This document shows positions 1 to 6,175 of a DNA stretch of 6,700 nucleotides, piece after piece. A program made the position numbers and the translations under genes. The notes under the pieces are model-generated. The model saw nothing but the letters and a program-made list of their open reading frames with translations, ran no database searches and had not been told where the DNA came from. Within the stretch, counting starts at the first letter, position 1. Each line of letters starts with the position of its first letter. The DNA lies in NCBI GenBank assembly GCA_024639415.1, contig JAHEIK010000212.1, positions 1 to 6,700 on the forward strand, given 5' to 3'. This DNA comes from Planctomycetota bacterium (GTDB taxonomy: Bacteria; Planctomycetota; PLA2; JAEUHO01).

Positions 1-2
1 AC

Positions 3-698
3 TTCCGTGGTCGCACGGAGAACATCTTCAACAACCCGCTCGGCAGCGTGCTCTCGTCCGTGGGTGGCTCGACGTTCACGTTGGCCTACCTCGACGACCT
101 GCAGCTCTCGATGATCGTCCGCGCGACGGAGAAGAGCCTCTCGGCTCGCACCCTGACCGCCCCGGTCATCACGGTCTACAACACGCAGCGCGCGAACCTG
201 ACGGTCGTGAACCAGCTCAGCTACATCCAGGACTTCGACGTCGAGGTCGCCCAGACCTCGTTCATCGCGGACCCGATCGTGGGCATCATCCAGGACGGTC
301 TGAGCCTGGACGTCCGGCCGACGGTGAGCAACGACCGCCGCTACATCACGCTGGAGCTCCAGCCGACCGTAGCCGATCTGCTCGAGCCGATCCCGACGTT
401 CGCCACGTCGCTCGCCGCCGCGTTCGCGCCGGTCATCATCCAGCTGCCCGAGCTGCGCCTGCAGCAGGCTCGCACGACCGTGCGTATCCCCGACCAGGGC
501 TCGATCCTGATCGGCGGCCTGAAGAACATCACGACCATCGATCGCTCGAGTGAGACCCCGTGGCTCGCGAAGATCCCGCTGCTGTCGTTCCTCTTCAGCC
601 GCAAGGGTCGTTCGGATGAGGTCAACCACCTCATGATCCTGGTCCGCGCCGAGATCACCGATCTCTCCGCCCAGGCCGACGACTTGATGGGTCGCTAA
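3..698 (+). CDS. Secretin-domain protein (type II/III secretion or type IV pilus secretin-like), C-terminal part, 5' truncated
   Basis: The frame is open from base 3 with no start needed, so the gene begins before the window; 231 residues are visible. Secretins form multimeric outer-membrane gates for type II/III secretion, type IV pili or filamentous phage. The end of the secretin domain is recognisable: a PDQGSILIGGL segment (the usual PdGgt..iGGL), then TPWLAKIPLLSFLF (the usual vP.Lg.IP.lg.LF), then SRKGRSDEVNHLMILVRAEI, the final beta strands. Upstream, TLTAPVITVYNTQRANLTV and DRRYITLELQPTVA resemble the conserved blocks of divergent secretins seen in Planctomycetota and related phyla (from memory, not searched). 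The GTG at 48 is internal to the frame, not a start. The stop is TAA at 696-698, followed by a strong terminator, so this is the last gene of its transcript. The kinase gene converges on it. Which secretion system it serves cannot be told from this part. Confidence 0.88.
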   Translation, partial: FRGRTENIFNNPLGSVLSSVGGSTFTLAYLDDLQLSMIVRATEKSLSARTLTAPVITVYNTQRANLTVVNQLSYIQDFDVEVAQTSFIADPIVGIIQDGLSLDVRPTVSNDRRYITLELQPTVADLLEPIPTFATSLAAAFAPVIIQLPELRLQQARTTVRIPDQGSILIGGLKNITTIDRSSETPWLAKIPLLSFLFSRKGRSDEVNHLMILVRAEITDLSAQADDLMGR

Positions 699-723
699 AG
701 CGACGCTCATGGGTCGCTAAGCG
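687..723 (+). repeat. Short direct duplication of the secretin stop region
   Basis: The 12-mer ATGGGTCGCTAA occurs at 687-698, where it is the last three codons plus stop of the secretin, and again at 709-720, 22 bases downstream. Allowing one missing A, the match extends to 687-702 against 709-723. The second copy lies outside the reading frame's end and codes for nothing. It looks like a small tandem duplication, possibly from replication slippage next to the palindrome that overlaps the second copy. Confidence 0.75.
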
Positions 724-734
724 CTAGCGCTTAG
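717..734. repeat. 18-bp perfect palindrome just after the secretin stop
   Basis: CTAAGCGCTAGCGCTTAG is its own reverse complement over all 18 bases and has no loop. It starts inside the second copy of the duplicated stop region and sits 28 bases before the terminator stem. It could be a cruciform-prone site or a two-fold protein binding site. No T-run follows it directly, so it is not itself an intrinsic terminator. Confidence 0.7.
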
Positions 735-761
735 GCGCTAACGCTCTCTGAGAACGCTCTT

Positions 762-800
762 CGAGCCCGGCGATGCGAGTCGCCGGGCTCGTTTCGTTTT
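762..800 (+). terminator. Rho-independent terminator of the secretin transcript
   Basis: A perfect 12-bp stem pairs 762-773 (CGAGCCCGGCGA) with 780-791 (TCGCCGGGCTCG) around a 6-base loop. The plus-strand T-rich tail TTTCGTTTT follows at 792-800. The T-run exists only on the plus strand, so the site serves the secretin gene ending 64 bases upstream. Nothing comparable is seen at the 3' end of the opposing kinase gene. Confidence 0.85.
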
Positions 801-827
801 GGCGAGTCCTTCGCAGAAGGACTCGCC
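801..827. repeat. Second hairpin abutting the terminator T-run
   Basis: GGCGAGTCCTT (801-811) pairs perfectly with AAGGACTCGCC (817-827), leaving CGCAG as the loop. It begins directly after the terminator's T-run, so the T-run is flanked by hairpins on both sides. On the plus strand no T-run follows it. On the minus strand the following bases are AAAACGAAAC. It is therefore not a conventional terminator in either direction, but it could act as a 3' RNA-protecting stem or roadblock for transcripts arriving from the kinase side. Confidence 0.6.
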
Positions 828-936
828 CCCGTTCCCGGCGCCCCACCCCGTGCACGTGAACGTTCCCGTGGCCCGTTCCCGGCGCAGTCGGCATCGGCAC
901 CGGATGGCTGCATGCGTTCGGGCCCCTGACGACGCA

Positions 937-1089
937 CGGGTCGGGCGACCATTGCGCTTCGACACCTACGGTGTCTCGCTCAGGTCGCCCCTACGGAGCC
1001 CCCCGCCGCTCAAGCAGGATCCGTGTAGGGGCATCCCGAGCCCTGAGCGAGGCCTTGCCGAGTCGAAGGGCGAGTGGTTGCCCGACCCG
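937..1089. repeat. Paired REP-like palindromic element 1 (two units, GTAG ends facing each other)
   Basis: This is a large imperfect inverted repeat. Matching blocks are 937-946 with 1080-1089 (10 bp), 957-963 with 1062-1068 (7 bp), 975-984 with 1042-1051 (10 bp), and 987-994 GCCCCTAC with 1025-1032 GTAGGGGC (8 bp). Each half is also a hairpin. The left unit, read on the minus strand, is GTAG (994-991) then an 8-bp stem, 983-990 pairing perfectly with 943-950, with an inner 6-bp hairpin at 961-975. The right unit, read on the plus strand, is GTAG (1025-1028) then an 8-bp stem, 1029-1036 pairing with 1076-1083 at 7 of 8 positions. Thirty bases separate the GTAG ends. GTAG followed by a foldback is the known layout of REP sequences. 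The element lies 37 bases beyond the stop of the kinase gene. Confidence 0.65.
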
Positions 1090-1126
1090 CAACTACGCCA
1101 AAGGGCAGAACGACACGCGAGACGGT

Positions 1127-4100
1127 CTACGACCCATGCTCCCGCTCGTAATCCGCCCGCACGTCCCGGTGCAGGTGGACGCACTCGAGCATCGAGTCGC
1201 GCCACGCCTCCGGCGCCTGCTCGCGCAGATGCTGGAGCAGGTCCCAGGCGGCATCCAGGTGTGCTCTGTCTCGAGTCGCGCGCCAGAGCAGATGCAGCAT
1301 CGCGAGGCGCTGGAATACGCTTGCTGTCTCCCGAGCAGCCTCGTACGCGGCTAGCGCCTCCTCGGGATCACCGCCCGGAAGTGCGGCGAGCCGGCAGCGA
1401 CGCGCCGCGATCTCAGCCGCCCCACTGTGACCCTCGGCCATCGCAATCGACTCGAGCAGACGCTCGCGGGCCTCGTCGATGCGCCCGGCCTCCTCGAGCA
1501 CGCTGCCGAGGGCTTCCACGGCCTTGGCTCGGCCGGACCGCTGCCCGATCGACCGGAAGACTTCGATCGCCTGCTTGCAGAGGTCCTCGGCCTCGCCGTA
1601 GCGCGCGAGCTCACGCTGGATCCCCGACATGCCCAGGAGCGCGTGCCCTTCCAGCAGGCGCGCTCCGATCTGACGGCAGAGCGCAAGCGCTTCGTCGTAC
1701 CCGCGGCGGGCCTCGTCGGCGACGCCGAGCACCGTCCAGATACCGGCGAGGTTCAGCAGCATGCGCGCCTCACCGTCACGATTGCCGATCTCGCGATCGA
1801 GGAGCAATGTGCTCTCGAACTTCGCGTGCGCCTCTCCCAGGCGTCCTTGGATCCAGAGCAGCCCCCCCAGGCTGCCCTGCAAGGCGGCTTGGCCCGCGCG
1901 ATCGCCGATCTCACCCGCGACGGCCAGCGCCTCTTCGTACTTCGCCTGCGCGGCGGCATACGCACGGCGGTACTGGAGCAGGTTGGCGAGGTTGCCGAGC
2001 GCGTTCATCACCCCGCGCCGGTCCCCGGCCCGCTCGGCCATCGTGAAGTGCTGCTCCTGACAGGCGCGAGCCTCCTCGTCGCGTCCCTGAGCCCGCAAGA
2101 CGATCCCCATACCGCCGACCGCCTTGGCCTCGGCCCGCATGTCGCCCGCTTGCCTGGCAAGATCACGGGCCTTCTCGAAGTGTCTCTGGGCGTCTGCGTA
2201 GCGGGCCCGAAGGTAGGTCGACACGCCGAGCGTCTCCGTGGCCTGGGACTCGACGGCGGCATCGCCGGCCTCGCGCGCAAGGAAGCACGCCTCGGCAAGG
2301 ACGAGTTCCGCCTCGTCGTAGCTCGCCTGCCGCACGTGGCACCAGCCGAGCCGCGTCTTCACGACGGCGAGGAGGTGGCGAGCCGCATCGCCCTGCGCGA
2401 GGCCCTCCGCCTCGTCGAGCGCCTCTCGCTCCGCGTCCCCACGCCCGAGGTAGCCGAGACGCTCCGCGCGCCGCAGCAGCAGCTCCACCCGCGTCTCGGG
2501 CGGCAGCAGCCCCGGCTCTGCCACGGCACTCGCCACGAGTTCGACGAGCGCCTCGTTGCGGTAGCTGGACTCGAGATGGTCGAGGGCACGCTGCAGGAAC
2601 GGCAGCCCCTCCAGCGGGCGTGAGCCGCGCAGGTGGTGGGTCGCGAGAAACACGGCGTCCTCACCGGGCAGCTCGGCCGGTGAGCGCACCCCCTCGAGCG
2701 TCAGCTCCGCAAACGCCTCGGCGAGCGCCGCGTGGTACTCGACGCGCAGGGCATCGGGCAGCGAGCCGTAGAGCACCTCCTGGATCTGGTGGTGGTCGAA
2801 GCGCATGCTGCGCCCCGACGCGCGCACGATCCCCGAGCGACGCTCGATCTCGGCAAGCGTCTGGAGCACGGGAATACGCTTCATCTCGAGAACGCGCGCC
2901 ACGAGACCGGCGTCGAACTCGAAGCCCTGGACGGCGCTCACATCCAGGATCGCCCGCTCCTCGGGCGTCAGCGTGCTCAGGCGGGCCTCGACCAAGCCGC
3001 GCACGGCCGACGGCACCTCGATGTTCTCGATGACCTGCGTCGTCACGAAGCTGCCGTCCGGTCGCTCTTCCAGCAGATGGCCGGCCTTCAGCCCCCGCAC
3101 CATCTCGAGCACGAAGAGGGGGACGCCGTCGGACTTGTAGGCCACGGTGCCGCCCAGGCGGTCGGCGACGGCGTTGCTGTGCAGCGCATCGCGCAGCAGC
3201 TCGATGACCTCGCGCGGCGAGAGGCGCCGCAGCACGCGCCGCCGCACGGTCGGCAGGCGCTCGTAGTGCGCAAGCTCCGTCTCGGGCAGGCCCGGCCGCG
3301 TCGTGATGAGCAGCATGACCGGATGGCCCTCCACGGCGCGCGCCAGGCCCAGGGCGACCATGCGGCTGTCCGGCCCGGCGAACTGCAGATCGTCCACGAC
3401 CCACAGCAGCGGCTTCTCCGCGGCCAGGCCGCGCATCAGGTACACGCTGAGGGCCTGCAGCGCATCGCCGCGGACGGGCGGAGCGCCTGAGGGCGGCGAC
3501 GTGTGCTGCAGAATCGCCGCGAAGGCCGGCGCCAGGGCCGGGGCCTGGGTCAGGTAGGGCGTCAGGGCCTGGGTCAGATCGGCAGCGCCGAAGTGCTCCA
3601 CGATCGAGCCCGAGAGGCCGCCCGTTCCGCCGCCCGGGTGATACGAGCCGTAGAGGATGTGGGCGTCGTGGCCGGCCACCGTCTCGAGGAAGGCGTCGAC
3701 GAGGCGTGTCTTGCCGATGCCGGCCTCGCCCTCGACGATCACCGTCACGCCACGACCGGCCCGCGCCTCGTCCCAGCAGGCGCGCAGGTCCGCCAGGTCC
3801 TCCTCGCGACCGTGCAGCGCTGTCTCACGCTCGACCGGCACGCGCGGTCGCGTGGCCGCGAGGTCCGCGCGCTGGGTGCGGCGCTCGCGCCACCACGCCG
3901 CCCCTTCGCCCTGGACGAAGAGATCGCGCACGAAGGCGGCGGAGGGCGGACGGTCCGAAGCGTCCTTGGCCAGCAGCGTCGCGACGATCTCAGAGAGGAA
4001 GGGCGAAGTATCGCTGACGACGTCGGAGAGTCGCGGCGGCTGGACATCGAGGTGCCCGCGGATGATCGCGCCGGCGTCGTCGTGCTGGAATGGATGCTGC

Positions 4101-4744
4101 CCCGCAGCAAGCTCGTAGAGCAGCACCCCGAGAGCGTAGAGATCGGCCGGCGTCCCGACGCTCTCGGCGCCGAACTGCTCCGGCGCGGCATAGAGCAGGG
4201 ATCCGGCGAACTCGCCGGTGTCCGTCAGGGCCCGCGTCTCATCGAGCACATGGGCGATGCCAAGATCCATGATGCGGACCTCGTGACTCTCGGTGACCAG
4301 CACGTTCTCCGGCTTGAGATCGCGATGCACGATGCCCTGGGCGTGGATGGCCGCCAGCCCGGCGGCGACCTGGTGGGCGATCTCGCGCAGCAAGCCCTCC
4401 GGCACGCGGCCGAGGTCTTCGAGGAGACTGCGCAGCGTGCGACCGGCGACGCGCTCCATGACGAGGTAGAGCGTCGGCTTGCCGCCCAGCTCAGCCGTCC
4501 CCACGTCGTAGGTGGACACGACGTTCTCGTGCCGCACGCGGCGCCCGACGCGCGCCTCGCGGCGGAAGCGCTCGACGTACTCCGGTCGGCTCACGAGGTG
4601 CGGATGGACGACCTTGAGCGCCACCTGCGTGCCGGGCAGGACACCCGCGGCGCCGTCGAGGGCGAGCGCGAGGTAGACCGTCCCCATGCCACCGGTTCCG
4701 AGCTCACTGAGGATCTCGTAGGGACCCAGTTGGGTACCGCGCAT
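1127..4744 (-). CDS. Serine/threonine protein kinase fused to a STAND-type ATPase and TPR repeats (1205 aa)
   Basis: This is a predicted soluble signalling protein with no evident signal peptide or membrane segment. Residues about 9-276 form a Hanks-type kinase: glycine loop LGTGGMGTVY (15-24), lysine K44, helix-C E63, catalytic HRDLKPEN (140-147), DLG at 160-162 in place of the usual DFG, APE at 187-189, D201 and R265. T174 and T176 lie in the activation loop and are plausible autophosphorylation sites. Residues about 309-550 are a P-loop ATPase of the AAA_16/STAND kind: Walker A GEAGIGKT (339-346), Walker B LLWVVDD (446-452), TTR (481-483), and a GxP motif in SDGVPLFVLEM (538-548). A helical linker follows. 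Residues 786-1105 hold about eight TPR-like helix pairs with an exact 40-residue period. The likely role is phosphorylation of partners controlled by ligand binding at the TPR and nucleotide-driven assembly. The ATG at 4744 sits eight residues before the kinase fold; only a weak AGAAG lies 10 bases upstream. Substrate and signal are unknown. Confidence 0.93.
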   Translation of the reverse strand: MRGTQLGPYEILSELGTGGMGTVYLALALDGAAGVLPGTQVALKVVHPHLVSRPEYVERFRREARVGRRVRHENVVSTYDVGTAELGGKPTLYLVMERVAGRTLRSLLEDLGRVPEGLLREIAHQVAAGLAAIHAQGIVHRDLKPENVLVTESHEVRIMDLGIAHVLDETRALTDTGEFAGSLLYAAPEQFGAESVGTPADLYALGVLLYELAAGQHPFQHDDAGAIIRGHLDVQPPRLSDVVSDTSPFLSEIVATLLAKDASDRPPSAAFVRDLFVQGEGAAWWRERRTQRADLAATRPRVPVERETALHGREEDLADLRACWDEARAGRGVTVIVEGEAGIGKTRLVDAFLETVAGHDAHILYGSYHPGGGTGGLSGSIVEHFGAADLTQALTPYLTQAPALAPAFAAILQHTSPPSGAPPVRGDALQALSVYLMRGLAAEKPLLWVVDDLQFAGPDSRMVALGLARAVEGHPVMLLITTRPGLPETELAHYERLPTVRRRVLRRLSPREVIELLRDALHSNAVADRLGGTVAYKSDGVPLFVLEMVRGLKAGHLLEERPDGSFVTTQVIENIEVPSAVRGLVEARLSTLTPEERAILDVSAVQGFEFDAGLVARVLEMKRIPVLQTLAEIERRSGIVRASGRSMRFDHHQIQEVLYGSLPDALRVEYHAALAEAFAELTLEGVRSPAELPGEDAVFLATHHLRGSRPLEGLPFLQRALDHLESSYRNEALVELVASAVAEPGLLPPETRVELLLRRAERLGYLGRGDAEREALDEAEGLAQGDAARHLLAVVKTRLGWCHVRQASYDEAELVLAEACFLAREAGDAAVESQATETLGVSTYLRARYADAQRHFEKARDLARQAGDMRAEAKAVGGMGIVLRAQGRDEEARACQEQHFTMAERAGDRRGVMNALGNLANLLQYRRAYAAAQAKYEEALAVAGEIGDRAGQAALQGSLGGLLWIQGRLGEAHAKFESTLLLDREIGNRDGEARMLLNLAGIWTVLGVADEARRGYDEALALCRQIGARLLEGHALLGMSGIQRELARYGEAEDLCKQAIEVFRSIGQRSGRAKAVEALGSVLEEAGRIDEARERLLESIAMAEGHSGAAEIAARRCRLAALPGGDPEEALAAYEAARETASVFQRLAMLHLLWRATRDRAHLDAAWDLLQHLREQAPEAWRDSMLECVHLHRDVRADYEREHGS

Positions 4745-4834
4745 GGGGTAGTCACTTCTGCGCCGGGGCGGGGTCGGCGAGCGCTATTCTACCGCGCCTT
4801 GGACTCCAGCGTGGGTGTGTGGCGAGGCGCGTAC

Positions 4835-5572
4835 CTACACCGCCAAGCCGTACTCGTCCCGCAGGATGCCGATGAGGGCACGCAGGTCCGAGAGCGTGTG
4901 GTGCGGCTCCGCCGTGCCCACTTCGCTGCCGTACTTCCCGCCCGCGCCGGTGTAGTGCACGGTCCGCATCCCGACGCTCCGTGCGGGTGCGACGTCGTGC
5001 AGGGGGCGATCCCCGACGTACATCGCGCGGTCGGGCTCCACCCCCACGTGAGCGCACGCCTTGGCGTAGATCTTCGGATTGGGCTTGCTGACCCCGACCT
5101 GATCCGAGAAGAAGATGGCCGTCGGATCGAAGTAGTCGAGCCCACCCAGGCGGATCAGCTTCTCGGCCTGCTTCACCTGCAGGCCTGCGCTGATGACTCC
5201 GAGCCGCACGCCCGACGCGGACAGATGCTTCAGGACCTCGCGCGCATCGTCCAGGATCACCAGCCCGGCTTCCTTGCTTCGGTGATACGCCACCACGCCT
5301 GCCGCGATGAGCACGGCGGGATTGCGCTCCCCCACGGCGTCGGGACCGAGGCGCGCCAGCAGCTGCCCGAAGTGGCTGTGGTAGTTGATGGAGAACTCCG
5401 CCACCACCTCCGAGAGCTCTGCGATCCCGGCGTCGTAGCTGATCTGCAGGCCGGCGTCGATCATCGCGTTCACGGCGTTGCTGCGGGCGGTCTGCGCGAA
5501 GGACGTCGTGCTGTAGAGCGTGTCGTCCAGATCGAAGAAGACGATGTCGAGGAGGGGCGCGGAGGCGTTCAC
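4835..5572 (-). CDS. HAD superfamily hydrolase, subfamily IA (TIGR02253-like)
   Basis: A cytoplasmic phosphatase-like hydrolase of 245 residues, a normal length for HAD-IA. All four HAD motifs are intact when numbered from the GTG at 5572: motif I DLDDTLY with nucleophile D14 and D16, motif II VISAG with S128, motif III K163 in SKPNPKIY, and motif IV GDR with D188 and D193. The cap region (about 20-110), with ARSNAVNAMIDAGL, HSHFG, VVAYHRSK and VKQAEKL, resembles the TIGR02253 group from memory. HAD-IA enzymes dephosphorylate small phosphometabolites; the substrate here cannot be read from sequence. The GTG start leaves about eight residues before the first beta strand. A longer reading from TTG at 5638 would run through the palindromic element and is disfavoured. 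No strong ribosome binding site precedes the GTG. The gene lies 90 bases upstream of the kinase gene on the same strand, so cotranscription is possible but unproven. Confidence 0.88.
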   Translation of the reverse strand: MNASAPLLDIVFFDLDDTLYSTTSFAQTARSNAVNAMIDAGLQISYDAGIAELSEVVAEFSINYHSHFGQLLARLGPDAVGERNPAVLIAAGVVAYHRSKEAGLVILDDAREVLKHLSASGVRLGVISAGLQVKQAEKLIRLGGLDYFDPTAIFFSDQVGVSKPNPKIYAKACAHVGVEPDRAMYVGDRPLHDVAPARSVGMRTVHYTGAGGKYGSEVGTAEPHHTLSDLRALIGILRDEYGLAV

Positions 5573-5613
5573 AGGCGTGATCGTACCTGCGGATGCTCCA
5601 CGGCCGCTCGATT

Positions 5614-5766
5614 GGGCGGGTATCCGCGGGACCCGCAAGCGGGCCCGCTCAACCCGCCCCTACAGCCCAGGCCTGTACGGACGCGGCATGGCTTCCCGCC
5701 AGCTCAACCCGCCCGGACGCCCGCCTCGGCACTCCCTGCGTGTAGGGGCGGCATACATTGCCGCCC
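5614..5766. repeat. Paired REP-like palindromic element 2 (two units, GTAG ends facing each other)
   Basis: The left unit, read on the minus strand, is GTAG (5663-5660) followed by an 8-bp stem: ACCCGCCC at 5652-5659 pairs perfectly with GGGCGGGT at 5614-5621. Its loop contains the further palindromes GCGGGACCCGC (5626-5636) and GCGGGCCCGC (5639-5648). The right unit, read on the plus strand, is GTAG (5742-5745) followed by GGGCGGCA (5746-5753) pairing perfectly with TGCCGCCC (5759-5766) around a 5-base loop. The units also match each other as inverted copies: 5654-5664 with 5741-5751 (11 bp) and 5612-5619 with 5761-5768 (8 bp). The 78-bp centre carries a copy of GCTCAACCCGCCC (5702-5714), also at 5647-5659. 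It fills most of the gap between the ridA stop and the HAD gene start. It shares CGTGTAGGGGC with element 1 (1022-1032 and 5739-5749). Confidence 0.65.
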
Positions 5767-5777
5767 AACCGAACGGC

Positions 5778-6170
5778 CTACGCAACGGCTGCGATGCAGG
5801 CGATCTCGACCTTGACGCCCAGCGGTAGGCCGGAAGCGGCGATGGCAAAGCGCGCGGGGGCGTTCTCCTCACCAAAGGCGCGCGCGTAGACCTCGTTCAC
5901 CGCGGCGTAGTCGGCCATGTCTGCGAGGAACACGTCGCAGCGCAGCGCGTGCTCGAAGCCTGAGCCGGCCGCCTCGAGGACGGCACCCAGGTTCTTCAGG
6001 ACCTGCTCGGCCTCGGCCGCGGCGTCCCCGTTCCCCACGATCTCCATCGTGGCGGGATCGAGCGGGATCTGCCCCGCTGTGTAGACGACGCCCCCATGCA
6101 CGGTGGCCTGGTTGTACGGGCCGATGGCCGCAGGCGCGGCGTCCGTGCTGATGATGCGACGGTCACTCAT
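5778..6170 (-). CDS. ridA: RidA family reactive intermediate/imine deaminase
   Basis: A 130-residue protein of the RidA/YjgF/YER057c/UK114 family, the typical length. RidA trimers hydrolyse enamine/imine intermediates, such as 2-aminoacrylate released by PLP-dependent dehydratases, and so protect cytoplasmic PLP enzymes. Visible landmarks are AIGPYNQA (15-22) with Y19, VVYTAGQIPLDP (28-39) with G33, LADMADYAAVNEVYARAF (82-99) with N92, PAR with R107, and LPLGVKVEIACIA (115-127) with E122. R107 and E122 correspond to the substrate-carboxylate arginine and the active-site glutamate of E. coli RidA (R105 and E120); the cysteine at E. coli position 107 is alanine (A109) here, as in many family members. 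The ATG at 6170 is chosen because of the family length and GAGGAG 8 bases upstream. It follows the ABC ATPase gene by 5 bases. After the stop lies paired element 2. Confidence 0.93.
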   Translation of the reverse strand: MSDRRIISTDAAPAAIGPYNQATVHGGVVYTAGQIPLDPATMEIVGNGDAAAEAEQVLKNLGAVLEAAGSGFEHALRCDVFLADMADYAAVNEVYARAFGEENAPARFAIAASGLPLGVKVEIACIAAVA

Positions 6171-6175
6171 CCGAA

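Larger units (their letters stand above)
699..1126. other. Convergent intergenic region (428 bp), no gene, rich in foldback DNA
   Basis: No credible gene is present: the open frames here are arginine/serine-rich and spill into antisense of the kinase gene. Besides the duplication, palindrome, terminator, hairpin and paired element listed separately, it holds a 14-bp direct repeat CCCGTTCCCGGCGC at 828-841 and 872-885. Between those copies lies an 18-bp imperfect palindrome at 853-870 (CACGTGAACGTTCCCGTG, 16 of 18 positions symmetric). No tRNA or promoter could be made out. The two flanking genes converge, so promoters are not expected here. Confidence 0.7.

Noticed and set aside
48..698. GTG at 48 as the start of a 216-residue gene
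   Set aside because: The same frame is open to the left edge, and the product begins inside a secretin domain, so the real start is upstream.
731..965. Short minus-strand open frames of 73 and 75 codons
   Set aside because: They overlap the terminator and repeats, have arginine/glycine-rich products, and lack ribosome binding sites.
799..2623. Long plus-strand open frames at 799-2046 and 1427-2623
   Set aside because: The first is an arginine/proline/serine-rich product of GC-rich DNA running from the intergenic repeats into antisense of the kinase gene. The second is in the same codon-aligned antisense phase as above. Neither has a recognisable domain.
4786..4791. TAGAAT on the minus strand, a -10-like hexamer 41 bases before the kinase ATG
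   Set aside because: No acceptable -35 hexamer lies 15-19 bases upstream, and one hexamer alone is weak evidence.
5573..5638. TTG at 5638 as the HAD gene start, adding 22 residues
   Set aside because: The extension lies in the palindromic element and adds low-complexity residues with no homology to the HAD fold; GTG at 5572 gives a normal N-terminus.
3503..5815. A 770-codon open frame on the plus strand, antisense to the kinase and HAD genes
   Set aside because: Its codons line up exactly opposite the codons of both minus-strand genes, so its stops would require TTA, CTA or TCA sense codons, which are rare at this GC content. Its translation shows no recognisable domain, while the minus-strand genes have intact motifs throughout.
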